The position numbers and the translations under genes were made by a program. Under the pieces are notes generated by a model. The model saw nothing but the letters and a program-made list of their open reading frames with translations. It was not told where the DNA came from and ran no database searches. Shown here piece after piece: positions 1 to 6,831 of a DNA stretch of 13,671 nt. Within the stretch, counting starts at the first letter, position 1; each line of letters starts with the position of its first letter. The DNA comes from Bacteroidales bacterium (GTDB lineage: Bacteria > Bacteroidota > Bacteroidia > Bacteroidales > VadinHA17). The stretch spans positions 1 through 13,671 of the forward strand of contig PMIG01000108.1 in NCBI GenBank assembly GCA_003157055.1, in the 5' to 3' direction.

Positions 1-33
1 GCTGATACGATCGAGATATTCAAAGACTTTCAT
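1..33 (-). CDS. Start of an unidentified gene in the peptide-export operon, cut by the left window edge
   Basis: An ATG on the minus strand at 31-33 opens a frame reading MKVFEYLDRIS, which stays open to the window edge. It begins 12 bases after the stop of the C39 peptidase/ABC exporter on the same strand, so it is probably the next gene of that operon. Only 11 residues are visible. The opening loosely recalls small helix-turn-helix proteins that sit in Bacteroidota bacteriocin-type loci, but that is recollection of a pattern and not a match I could verify. The preceding bases are AT-rich with no Shine-Dalgarno sequence, which is normal for this phylum. It could equally be any other short accessory gene. 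Confidence 0.5.
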   Translation of the reverse strand, partial: MKVFEYLDRIS

Positions 34-45
34 GTTATAATATAT

Positions 46-2211
46 TTATGTTTTTACTTCTTCAAATTCAATAGCCTGGTGCATCCACATTTTCCTGAAA
101 TGTCCCTCCATGGCTGACAGTTCTGAAAATGTTCCTTCCTGTATTACAGTTCCATTATCAAGAACTATAATCCTGTCGGCAAGACTTATTGTTGAAAGCC
201 TGTGTGCAATTACTATTACAGTCCTTCCTTCATCCCTTAGCATTTTCAAGGTATTCTGAACAAATGATTCAGCAAATGAATCAAGCGATGAGGTTGCCTC
301 ATCAAGGATGAGAACTTCAGGATTTCGGTAAAGCGCACGTGCAATGGCGATCCTCTGCTTCTGCCCTCCGGACAAAGTCGCGCCATTCTCTCCGATATAA
401 GTTTTGAAACCGTTTGGAAGGCTCTCAATAAACTTTATCATTCCAAGCTTCTCACAGACAGCCAGGATTTCTCCCATATCCGGATTTATTTCTCCTATAG
501 CTATATTATTGATCACATCTCCTGCAAAAAGATCAATTTTTTGCGGAACAACAGAAACCACCTTACGCAAGGACTTATTTGTAAAATGCTGAAGATCATA
601 ACCGCCTACCCATATATGCCCATCCTGAAGCGGGTATAAATTCTGAAGGAGTGAGGCAAGAGTTGTTTTTCCTGATCCGCTTTCTCCGACGACAGCTGTT
701 ATTTCCCCTTTGTGAATCCTGATGTCAAGGGAACTAAAAACTTCAACCCGGGTTCCGTACCTGAATTTTACATTTTCAAAACATATATCATTAACCATCT
801 CTGGCCTGAGTTCAATTTTATCCTTTTCATCATCAATCTCAAGGTCAAATATCTCAAACAACCTGTCTGCCGCAATTTTTGCATCCTGCAGAGTACGATT
901 AAACCCGATAATGCTGGTTACAGGTCCTGTATAATATCCGACTATGGAATAAAACGACAGTAATTCCCCGGGTGTGATCTGAGTTTTCATAACGAATCCG
1001 GCTCCCACCCATAAGACAATAAGTGTTATCAGCTGTGTCACAAGCGCCCCGGAGCTGGAAGAAAACATTGAATTTAATCCCGATTTGTAAATTGTCTCAA
1101 GAAGTCCGACAAATCTGTTTTCTGTTCTGAAATTTGAATACTCTTCCAGGCTGAATCGTTTAATCGTTCCAACTGAATTTAGTGATTCAACAAGCTGTGC
1201 CTCAAGGTCAGCAGCCCTTTCCATTACTTTTCGCTGGACTTTTTTGTTTAAATGATTCGAGATGTAATAAATACAAAAGTAAAAAGGAACTACAACCAGC
1301 ATTATTACAGCAAGCTTCCAGAAAAAGGTAAACATAAGAACAAACGACACGATCAGGATAAATACATTAAGTATCAGGTTAATTGAAACATCATTAATGA
1401 AAACTCTTATTTTAACTGCATCACTGATCCTTGAGATTATTTCCCCTGTCCTCATATTATCGAAAAATGACTGAGGAAGCTTCAAGAGATGCTGATAATA
1501 ACCAAGTATTAATGATGCATCAATTCTTTGTCCTGTTTTAAGAATAAAAAGTGATTGAAAAAGCCCAAGGAGCAACCTTAAAAGGATGATCAAAACCATT
1601 GCGATACCCATAAGGTTCAGAAGGTTCATATTCCCGCCAGGGATAACCTGATCGATAAGCCGGCCAACGTAAATAGACATTGAGAGACCCAGCACGGAAA
1701 ATATAATTGCACCGACAAGAGACTGAACCAGGATCCTGCTGTTCGGCTTGATTAATTGCCAAAGTCGATTAGTCAATGATACTTTTTCATCTTTCACGCT
1801 AAACTTCTCACCAGGAGCAATAAGAATCAGAACCCCAGTCCATACTTTTCTGAATTGCGCGTGAGGAACTTTATGAATATTTCCATCTTCAGGATCCATT
1901 ATCTGAATAAACTTGTCTGTTGCTCTTATAATCACAACATAGTGAGTCAGATTTCCATTTATAATAAGATGAGCAATGGCGGGCTTTGGTATTTTGAACA
2001 AGCTGTCCCATTCACCCTTGACCCCTTTTGCCAGGAATCCCATTTTTGCTGAAGCTTCTATCAAACCGAGGACATTAGTCCCTTTACGATCAGTCCCTGC
2101 AAACTGCCGTATCCTTGATACAGGCAATCTGACACTATACCATGCAGCAACAGATGCAAGACAGGCTGCTCCGCAATCAGTAATATCCCTTTGTTTGACT
2201 TTGATATTCAT
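46..2211 (-). CDS. Peptidase-containing ABC transporter (C39 leader peptidase + permease + ATPase), peptide exporter
   Basis: This 721-residue protein is a full-length bacteriocin/peptide exporter of the PCAT type. It would cut a double-glycine leader from a precursor peptide on the cytoplasmic side and pump the mature peptide across the inner membrane using ATP. The N-terminal C39 domain (about 1-130) has the expected catalytic residues: Cys13 in the DCGAAC motif, His90 in THYVVI and Asp106 in MDP, so the protease looks active. A transmembrane domain with about six helices follows (roughly 160-440). The ATPase (about 475-715) has Walker A 509-516 (GESGSGKT), Q-loop Gln557, signature LSGGQ 613-617, Walker B ending in Asp637-Glu638, and switch His670. 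All nucleotide-binding motifs are intact. The start ATG overlaps the stop of the HlyD gene by 4 bases (ATGA), which suggests translational coupling. No precursor peptide is seen in the window, so the substrate is unknown. The sequence is AT-rich compared with trpS. Confidence 0.95.
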   Translation of the reverse strand: MNIKVKQRDITDCGAACLASVAAWYSVRLPVSRIRQFAGTDRKGTNVLGLIEASAKMGFLAKGVKGEWDSLFKIPKPAIAHLIINGNLTHYVVIIRATDKFIQIMDPEDGNIHKVPHAQFRKVWTGVLILIAPGEKFSVKDEKVSLTNRLWQLIKPNSRILVQSLVGAIIFSVLGLSMSIYVGRLIDQVIPGGNMNLLNLMGIAMVLIILLRLLLGLFQSLFILKTGQRIDASLILGYYQHLLKLPQSFFDNMRTGEIISRISDAVKIRVFINDVSINLILNVFILIVSFVLMFTFFWKLAVIMLVVVPFYFCIYYISNHLNKKVQRKVMERAADLEAQLVESLNSVGTIKRFSLEEYSNFRTENRFVGLLETIYKSGLNSMFSSSSGALVTQLITLIVLWVGAGFVMKTQITPGELLSFYSIVGYYTGPVTSIIGFNRTLQDAKIAADRLFEIFDLEIDDEKDKIELRPEMVNDICFENVKFRYGTRVEVFSSLDIRIHKGEITAVVGESGSGKTTLASLLQNLYPLQDGHIWVGGYDLQHFTNKSLRKVVSVVPQKIDLFAGDVINNIAIGEINPDMGEILAVCEKLGMIKFIESLPNGFKTYIGENGATLSGGQKQRIAIARALYRNPEVLILDEATSSLDSFAESFVQNTLKMLRDEGRTVIVIAHRLSTISLADRIIVLDNGTVIQEGTFSELSAMEGHFRKMWMHQAIEFEEVKT

Positions 2212-3377
2212 CCTTTTTTATTGAAATAAGGGTTGACCCATTTGTCAACTTTATCAAATAGCAAATTGAATAATGAGCGACGGCTCACAATAATTCTTGC
2301 ATTAAGACTCATCCCTTTCCTGATTTCAGCATTTACGCCATTTTTAAGAGAGAGAAAAGTTTTTTCAGGCTTGCATTTAATTCTGAAATAGGCGTTCTCA
2401 CCGTTCTCAACAATAATATCATCAGAGATATCAACTATGCTTGCATCCAGCAGACCCCATTCGCTATAATTAAAAGCATCGACCTGTATGCGGACTTTCT
2501 GACCCGCATTAATTAATCCTATATTATCGGGCTTAATGAAGCATGTAGCAACTATTTCTCCGGAAGGTGATATTTCTGCAACTTGTTGGTTACTTCCTAT
2601 GATTGTATTCTCCTGTATCTCCGGACTCCGGATTATTTCTCCGCTCACAGGAGCCAGGACAATCCTGTTTCGAAGTTGTTCGAGGCAACCTTCAAGTTCT
2701 GCCTGCAATATAGCCGCGTCATTTATTCTTTGCATCAGGTCAGCCTGCCAAAGACTCTTATTATAAATTAGTATCTGATCAAGGTTTTTCTCTTCGGACT
2801 GGCAAATGAACAGGCTGTTTTCAAATTCAGTATCAGCAATAAGATCCTGATCATGAAGAATTACATTCCTATCATGTTCTGTCTTTGATTTTAGATATTT
2901 CTGTGATTGAATTTCAAATGAATTCTTCATTTTTGAAAATTCAGCCGGATATCTTTTTGTATGAAAATCCTTAACATCAAGACTGAAAAGACCGGAATCC
3001 AACAAAGTGAGCTTTTCAAGATCTGAAATTGCCAGGTTGTTTTCAAGGATCCTCTTCTGAAGGGTCCTTTTCTGCGCCTTCGAGGCTTCCGATTCAATTA
3101 TTAATAAGGTATCTCCTTTCTCAATGTCAAGGCCGTTTTTAATTGAGGTGAAGAGAACTTTCCCCTGATAGGGTGAATAAACTGCTTGTTTCTCGATATT
3201 TGATTGGAAATATCCTCTTGCCTGGACAGTAATGTCGACATAAACAAATGGGAGTACCCCAATGCCAAGGATTACCAATACTAAAATAGTCCAATAAATT
3301 ATCTGGCTTCGCGGGGTAACCTTGATCAGATAACTTTCCACAGAACAATTAGTCAATGTCGACGGGATCAGATCCAT
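2208..3377 (-). CDS. HlyD-family membrane fusion (periplasmic adaptor) protein
   Basis: This is the adaptor that links the C39 ABC exporter in the inner membrane to an outer-membrane channel, as in type I secretion. From the ATG at 3377 the protein has 389 residues: a short cytoplasmic tail, one membrane helix (about 26-46), a first lipoyl-like half (about 61-95, with SPYQGKV), a long helical hairpin with coiled-coil character (about 95-260), and a second lipoyl half starting at LAPVSGEI, followed by a beta-barrel region. A longer frame begins at a TTG at 3425 (16 more residues), but the ATG start gives the N-terminus usual for Bacteroidota homologues, in which a few residues precede a conserved S/N-VE-Y segment, so I prefer it. 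Its TGA overlaps the exporter ATG. No TolC-like gene is in the window, so the outer-membrane partner must be elsewhere. The whole gene is AT-rich. Confidence 0.9.
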   Translation of the reverse strand: MDLIPSTLTNCSVESYLIKVTPRSQIIYWTILVLVILGIGVLPFVYVDITVQARGYFQSNIEKQAVYSPYQGKVLFTSIKNGLDIEKGDTLLIIESEASKAQKRTLQKRILENNLAISDLEKLTLLDSGLFSLDVKDFHTKRYPAEFSKMKNSFEIQSQKYLKSKTEHDRNVILHDQDLIADTEFENSLFICQSEEKNLDQILIYNKSLWQADLMQRINDAAILQAELEGCLEQLRNRIVLAPVSGEIIRSPEIQENTIIGSNQQVAEISPSGEIVATCFIKPDNIGLINAGQKVRIQVDAFNYSEWGLLDASIVDISDDIIVENGENAYFRIKCKPEKTFLSLKNGVNAEIRKGMSLNARIIVSRRSLFNLLFDKVDKWVNPYFNKKG

Positions 3378-3556
3378 ATCTTTAGGTATTTGGATGTGCC
3401 AGTAAACCTTGAAAACGTGAGACAATTCGTTAATACATGTCGTAACTGCCTGATTTGTGACACAAAAAAATCATATATTATTAAACAGACCAATAATTTA
3501 GATTGATTCTAATTTATTTCAGGCTAATGTGATGAGGGCTGCCGCCGCCCGGCCTG

Positions 3557-3564
3557 CAAAAATA
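3557..3564 (-). promoter_or_regulatory. Candidate -7 element for the export operon
   Basis: Read on the minus strand this is TATTTTTG, a perfect match to the TAnnTTTG -7 consensus of Bacteroidota. It would give a leader of about 170 nt before the HlyD ATG. That leader includes a short GC-rich block (about 3536-3556) in otherwise AT-rich DNA. No well-spaced TTTG -33 element is seen, so this is a motif-only call. Confidence 0.35.
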
Positions 3565-3567
3565 TAA

Positions 3568-3598
3568 TTGACTTTGACCAAAACACGTCATAACTTTA
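3568..3598 (+). promoter_or_regulatory. Candidate promoter for the small lipoprotein gene
   Basis: TTGACT at 3568-3573 is followed after 17 bases by TAACTT at 3591-3596, which resembles a sigma-70 -35/-10 pair. The same bases 3591-3598 (TAACTTTA) match the Bacteroidota TAnnTTTG element at all but the last base. The start codon is at 3620, giving a short leader. It overlaps the candidate divergent promoter of the export operon, so the two could be expressed competitively. Confidence 0.35.
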
Positions 3599-3619
3599 TA
3601 TTGATTAATACCAGGTATT

Positions 3620-4051
3620 ATGAAAAGACTGATTTCTTTTACAGGTTTGGCTTTCTTTTTACTTGCCTTAACAACTTCAGGTTGTAAGAAAGAAGAAGTG
3701 AATCCTCTTTTTGGTACATGGGATGTAAATTACTTGTCAACGGTAACTTATAGGAATGCTGAAAAATTGAATCAGACAGTAAATCTGCTCACTCCCGGCG
3801 ATATGACCATCAAGATTTTCAGTGGCGGAAACGGGGAAGAATGGGAGCAGGGTACCCTGAATAACTCATTCTCCTGGACATCGAAGGGAGATAGCCTTTT
3901 CATCACCGTTATTGATCAGGAGTCGGTCATGAATATGAGCTACGCCGTCACCGATATAAAGCTGCTTTTAACGTCGGAGGAAACCAGCGCCGGCGATGGA
4001 GGTGACAATGTGACAACCACGAATATAATTGCAGACAGGGTATTTCATTGA
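3620..4051 (+). CDS. Small lipocalin-like lipoprotein
   Basis: This 143-residue protein has a lipoprotein signal: a charged MKR start, a hydrophobic core, and a lipobox ending TTSGC with the lipidated Cys22. The lysines and glutamates after the Cys (KKEE) resemble the surface-export-type signals seen on many Bacteroidota lipoproteins. The mature part starts with a GTW motif (about 32-34) and continues as alternating beta-strand sequence, the pattern of short lipocalin-like lipoproteins in this phylum, which often begin with a Gly-x-Trp turn. The ligand and function are unknown. It stands alone on the plus strand, divergent from the export operon and convergent with the FISUMP lipoprotein gene. 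It could have no functional link to either neighbour. The lipoprotein call is firm, the fold assignment is only suggestive. Confidence 0.8.
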   Translation: MKRLISFTGLAFFLLALTTSGCKKEEVNPLFGTWDVNYLSTVTYRNAEKLNQTVNLLTPGDMTIKIFSGGNGEEWEQGTLNNSFSWTSKGDSLFITVIDQESVMNMSYAVTDIKLLLTSEETSAGDGGDNVTTTNIIADRVFH

Positions 4052-4055
4052 TAAA

Positions 4056-4083
4056 GAAAACAGCCCTGCTGAGCGTTGTTTTC
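4056..4083. terminator. Hairpin between convergent genes, probable bidirectional terminator
   Basis: GAAAACA at 4056-4062 pairs with TGTTTTC at 4077-4083. The stem extends inward by a G-T and a C-G pair and leaves a 10-12 base loop. It begins five bases after the stop of the + strand lipoprotein gene. Read on the minus strand, the hairpin ends in TTTTCTTTAT, so it could also stop transcripts of the FISUMP gene. The stem is AT-rich and therefore only moderately stable. Confidence 0.45.
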
Positions 4084-4256
4084 TGCGTATATCCTTCCGG
4101 CGGCGGTTTTACCTCCCTTGGGGAAATATGAGAGCATGAAACCTTGATCCGCTAGCCGCACACCGCGTGCCCCGAGCCTGGCCCCCGGCGCCTTTAATTA
4201 ACCCATCGCTGCCATTTTCAGAGAGGGGATTTGCGTTATTAAGGTTTCAGTTCCTG

Positions 4257-5276
4257 CTAGTAGTTATTGTTGCCATTGTATTCGTTCCGGATGCATCTGA
4301 CCGAAAGTCCCGACCGCTTATCATTATTTGTGTGGTTCAGGCTGGCACTGATATAGTTCACATTAAATGCATATGCGTTTAATGGTGAAACTTCAGTTGA
4401 ACTCCACCAGACACCAGTCCTGCCTGTATAATCGTAAAACCTTCCATCAGCATAGCGCCACCCTGTACCATATGCATTAAAACCCGATTCATTCGTCGCA
4501 TCAGTGTTGGGATTATCCCAATGCATGGTACCTGACTCCTTCATCTTTCCACCTGCTACATCCTTCCCGCCCAAATAAACTGCTAATGTGTTCCATTCAT
4601 CAGAGGTGGGTATATGCCAGCCAGTAGGGCATACGCTACGATAGTCAGTTACCGCATACCAAGTATATAACCTGCCGTTTGTAACGACATTATATTCATT
4701 GTTAAATGCCGGCCACTGATATTTCGGGTTCGAGTAATCACCTGTAAGATTCACTTGAGGAGACCTTGTCGTACCTATTGAATCACCAGAACTGTATCTG
4801 GCAGTTTTTAAGTTACTGGACAACCATACCTGGTTGCCAATTTTTACATAACCAAGGATGTTGCCATCTCCATCGACAAGCAGTGTTTCAAAAGAAACCA
4901 CCATTCCATAGCCTGTACCCGAACTGTTTGTTGCATAGGCTCTTACATAATAGGTATAGGCACAGCCAAGATCTGTCATTAGATGCATGAAGTGGGCAGA
5001 ATAGCCATCCTGTTCCGTTCTGTTATCAGCAACCGTGGGATTGGTTCCAATACTCCAGCAAATTCCGCTTTCAATCACCTTGCTGGAACCAGTATCACTA
5101 ATAGACCCGCCACAGAAAGCCGTTATCCCTGTAATATATGTGACTGCCGCAGTTACAACTGTCGGCACCTTTCCTGTTATTGCCGGATTTGTGTCCTCTT
5201 TTGCACATGAATGAAAGACAATGATAACAACCGAAAAAAGGAAGACGATAGCTGACTTTCCCGCAAAGCTTTTCAT
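4257..5276 (-). CDS. FISUMP-domain lipoprotein with an N-terminal Ig/fibronectin-like repeat
   Basis: This 339-residue predicted surface or periplasmic lipoprotein has a signal peptide ending in FHSC, with the lipidated Cys24 followed by AKED. Residues about 38-131 form one copy of a repeat very common in Bacteroidota secreted proteins: a CGGSISD motif, then SGICWS, then TYYVRAYATNSSGTGYG near the end. Residues about 144-331 fit the Fibrobacter succinogenes major paralogous (FISUMP, TIGR02145) domain, with GNQVWLSSNLKTARY, CPTGWHIPTSDEWN, SGFNAYGTGWR, GVWWSSTE and a closing SVRCIRN. The family is widespread and often multi-copy in Bacteroidota and Fibrobacteres. Its role is not settled, and cell-surface recognition or adhesion is only a guess. 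It is convergent with the small lipoprotein gene and has its own candidate promoter. The frame looks intact. Confidence 0.9.
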   Translation of the reverse strand: MKSFAGKSAIVFLFSVVIIVFHSCAKEDTNPAITGKVPTVVTAAVTYITGITAFCGGSISDTGSSKVIESGICWSIGTNPTVADNRTEQDGYSAHFMHLMTDLGCAYTYYVRAYATNSSGTGYGMVVSFETLLVDGDGNILGYVKIGNQVWLSSNLKTARYSSGDSIGTTRSPQVNLTGDYSNPKYQWPAFNNEYNVVTNGRLYTWYAVTDYRSVCPTGWHIPTSDEWNTLAVYLGGKDVAGGKMKESGTMHWDNPNTDATNESGFNAYGTGWRYADGRFYDYTGRTGVWWSSTEVSPLNAYAFNVNYISASLNHTNNDKRSGLSVRCIRNEYNGNNNY

Positions 5277-5321
5277 AGTTCTGCTTCTTTAATCGATATT
5301 CTATTTCAGACCTGAGATTAT

Positions 5322-5356
5322 CAAAATTAAGGGAATTTTTAATAAAAACCATCAAA
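5322..5356 (-). promoter_or_regulatory. Candidate Bacteroidota promoter for the FISUMP lipoprotein gene
   Basis: On the minus strand, TAATTTTG at 5322-5329 matches TAnnTTTG exactly, and a TTTG (5353-5356) lies 23 bases upstream, slightly wider than the usual spacing. A leader of about 40 nt would precede the ATG at 5276. Confidence 0.45.
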
Positions 5357-5426
5357 ACAACCATATGAACTTTCTTATGGGGGCTCTGCCCGTCAGAAAG
5401 CATTTGAGGAGGGGATTTGTGTTTTT

Positions 5427-5465
5427 CACGACTGCAAGACTGCACGACTGCATGACCGCACGACC
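5427..5465 (+). repeat. Octanucleotide tandem repeat upstream of trpS
   Basis: Nearly five tandem copies of an 8-bp unit: CACGACTG (5427-5434), CAAGACTG (5435-5442), CACGACTG (5443-5450), CATGACCG (5451-5458) and a partial CACGACC (5459-5465). The copies differ by one or two bases. The array ends 17 bases before the -7 element of the trpS promoter, so it covers the -33 region and upstream. Confidence 0.85.
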
Positions 5466-5482
5466 AATTAAAAAAAATCTAT

Positions 5483-5490
5483 TAGATTTG
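5483..5490 (+). promoter_or_regulatory. -7 element of the trpS promoter
   Basis: TAGATTTG is an exact match to the Bacteroidota TAnnTTTG element and lies 22 bases before the trpS ATG, giving a very short leader. No TTTG -33 element is present, because the position is occupied by the end of the 8-bp repeat array and an A-rich run. No T-box or Trp-codon leader peptide is visible in so short a leader. Confidence 0.55.
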
Positions 5491-5512
5491 CATGATTTTT
5501 AATATTCGCTAA

Positions 5513-6502
5513 ATGGAGACAGTCGTCAGCGGCATTCGTTCAACCGGCAACCTTCACCTCGGTAATTACTTCGGCGCAATGATCAACTTCCTCAAAATGC
5601 AGAGGGAGAATAATTGCTTTTTCTTTATCGCCGACTACCACGCCCTTACCACCCACCCGAAACCCGACGATCTTCATGGCAACATAAAGCAGGTCCTCGC
5701 CGAATACCTCGCCTGCGGAATAGACCCCGAAATTGCCACGGTTTTCGTCCAGAGCGACGTCCCCGAAGTAACGGAACTCTACCTTCTCCTTAACATGAAC
5801 GCTTATGTAGGAGAGCTCCAGAGAACCGCCTCATTCAAGGAGAAGGTTCGCAAGCAGCCCGATAACATCAATGCCGGACTTCTTACTTATCCTGTCCTCA
5901 TGGCTGCCGATATTATTATCCACCGTGCCAGCAAGGTTCCCGTGGGCAAGGACCAGGAGCAGCACCTCGAGATGACCCGCCGCTTTGCACGGCGCTTCAA
6001 CTCAATGTACGGCGTAGAATACTTCCCCGAACCCGATGCATATAATTTCGGCCATAAGCTGCTGAAGATACCCGGCCTCGACGGCTCCGGCAAGATGGGC
6101 AAGAGCGAGGGCAACGGCATCTTCCTCGCCGACACTCCCGACGAAATAAGGAAAAAGGTAATGAGGGCCGTCACTGATGCAGGTCCGCAGACTCCCGGCG
6201 AAAAGCCTTCTGAGCCTGTAAAGAACCTCTTTACTCTCATGAGCGTGGTATCCGACCCTTCAACTGTTAAACATTTCAAAGAGATGCATGCCTCGTGCGC
6301 GATCCGCTACGGCGATATGAAAAAGCAGCTTGCTGAGGATATAATTAAGTTCACCGAACCTATCCGCGAGAGGATAATCAGTATAAGTGCCGATAACAAA
6401 TACCTTGGAAAGGTCGTTGCAGCGGGAGCGGAGAGGGCCCGTGAAAGCGCATCCAAAACAATCAGGGATGTACGCTCGATAATAGGATATAAGCCCTTTT
6501 AA
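5513..6502 (+). CDS. trpS: Tryptophanyl-tRNA synthetase
   Basis: Class I aminoacyl-tRNA synthetase that charges tRNA-Trp with tryptophan in the cytoplasm. The 329-residue length is normal for bacterial TrpS. The nucleotide-binding HIGH-type motif is TGNLHLGN (11-18), preceded by VSGIRS, where most homologues have a proline instead of the last serine. The KMSKS-type loop is KMGKS (194-198), directly after GLDGSG. Other family blocks present are LLTYPVLMAADI (about 123-134) and VPVGKDQEQHLE (about 142-153). The ATG at 5513 gives the standard N-terminus (METVVSGIR). Codons end mostly in C or G, far more than in the export genes to the left, as expected for a strongly expressed housekeeping gene. 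It appears monocistronic: its own promoter lies upstream and a 329-bp gap follows. Confidence 0.97.
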   Translation: METVVSGIRSTGNLHLGNYFGAMINFLKMQRENNCFFFIADYHALTTHPKPDDLHGNIKQVLAEYLACGIDPEIATVFVQSDVPEVTELYLLLNMNAYVGELQRTASFKEKVRKQPDNINAGLLTYPVLMAADIIIHRASKVPVGKDQEQHLEMTRRFARRFNSMYGVEYFPEPDAYNFGHKLLKIPGLDGSGKMGKSEGNGIFLADTPDEIRKKVMRAVTDAGPQTPGEKPSEPVKNLFTLMSVVSDPSTVKHFKEMHASCAIRYGDMKKQLAEDIIKFTEPIRERIISISADNKYLGKVVAAGAERARESASKTIRDVRSIIGYKPF

Positions 6503-6510
6503 GCTATAAT

Positions 6511-6539
6511 AAAAAAGCCAGGCTTTTGAGGTCCTGGCT
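6511..6539 (-). terminator. Intrinsic-terminator-like hairpin, T-run on the minus strand
   Basis: AGCCAGG (6516-6522) pairs with CCTGGCT (6533-6539) around a 10-base loop. On the plus strand the run of six A lies before the stem and no T-run follows. On the minus strand the same run becomes TTTTTT directly after the stem, the classical order for an intrinsic terminator. It lies 9 bases past the trpS stop. It could still help end trpS transcripts, but its polarity suggests a minus-strand transcript. Confidence 0.5.
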
Positions 6540-6719
6540 GCCTTGAAGATTCAAGGATATGATTGAGATTGCCTGTGTGATCATATAAAAACAAATTACG
6601 TGCCAAAAATAGATCGGCGACCGTTCCGTTATTAACCTGTAATCTGCTAATTTTATTATTTGAGATCCGGTGAACATTAATAAGACAAATATTGTATATA
6701 TATTTTACCCTCATCCCGG

Positions 6720-6784
6720 CCTTCCCCCATGGGGGAAGGAGTAGCAGGCAAAGTTTTCCCCCTTGGAGGAAACAGGAAAGGGGG
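6720..6784. repeat. Pair of C/G-tract palindromic hairpins
   Basis: Bases 6720-6739 form a perfect 20-bp palindrome (CCTTCCCCCA and its complement). Bases 6758-6764 (CCCCCTT) then pair with 6778-6784 (AAGGGGG) around a 13-base loop. Such CCCCT/AGGGG hairpin modules resemble dispersed intergenic palindromic elements seen in Bacteroidota genomes, but copy number cannot be tested from one window. Confidence 0.6.
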
Positions 6785-6831
6785 TTGTTTGAATTAAAAA
6801 TTTAATGACTATTTATTAAAATATTCCTGAA

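Larger units (their letters stand above)
6503..6831. other. Intergenic stretch with hairpins, no convincing protein gene
   Basis: This 329-bp gap between trpS and the four-gene envelope operon holds a terminator-like hairpin (6516-6539), a possible minus-strand -7 element (TATTTTTG, 6604-6611), and two C/G-rich hairpins (6720-6784). A 71-codon minus-strand frame crosses it (6499-6714), but its composition looks unlike protein and I do not call it a gene. For the operon downstream there is only a weak promoter candidate: TTTG at 6788-6791 with a poor -7 match near 6810. Confidence 0.6.

Noticed and set aside
3378..3425. Longer HlyD reading frame starting at TTG 3425
   Set aside because: It adds 16 residues before the conserved N-terminus, needs a rare TTG start, and an ATG at 3377 gives the usual family start.
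3542..4106. Inverted CCGCCGCC / GGCGGCGG pair on either side of the small lipoprotein gene
   Set aside because: Only 8 bp of low-complexity GC triplets, 550 bp apart, with no extended terminal repeats or target duplication, so chance is likely.
4134..4192. GC-rich patch downstream of the FISUMP gene, checked for a tRNA or structured RNA
   Set aside because: Only short local stems (for example GCAC/GTGC) are present. There is no cloverleaf, T-loop consensus or long stem.
5098..5445. 115-codon minus-strand frame overlapping the FISUMP gene start
   Set aside because: It overlaps the signal peptide region of a clear lipoprotein gene in another frame and reads as Cys/Lys-rich shadow sequence.
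5466..5512. Tryptophan leader peptide or T-box controlling trpS
   Set aside because: The predicted leader is only about 15-20 nt, with no Trp codons, specifier loop or antiterminator structure.
6499..6714. 71-codon minus-strand frame downstream of trpS
   Set aside because: No recognisable domain, composition unlike protein, and its end runs over the terminator-like hairpin and the trpS stop.
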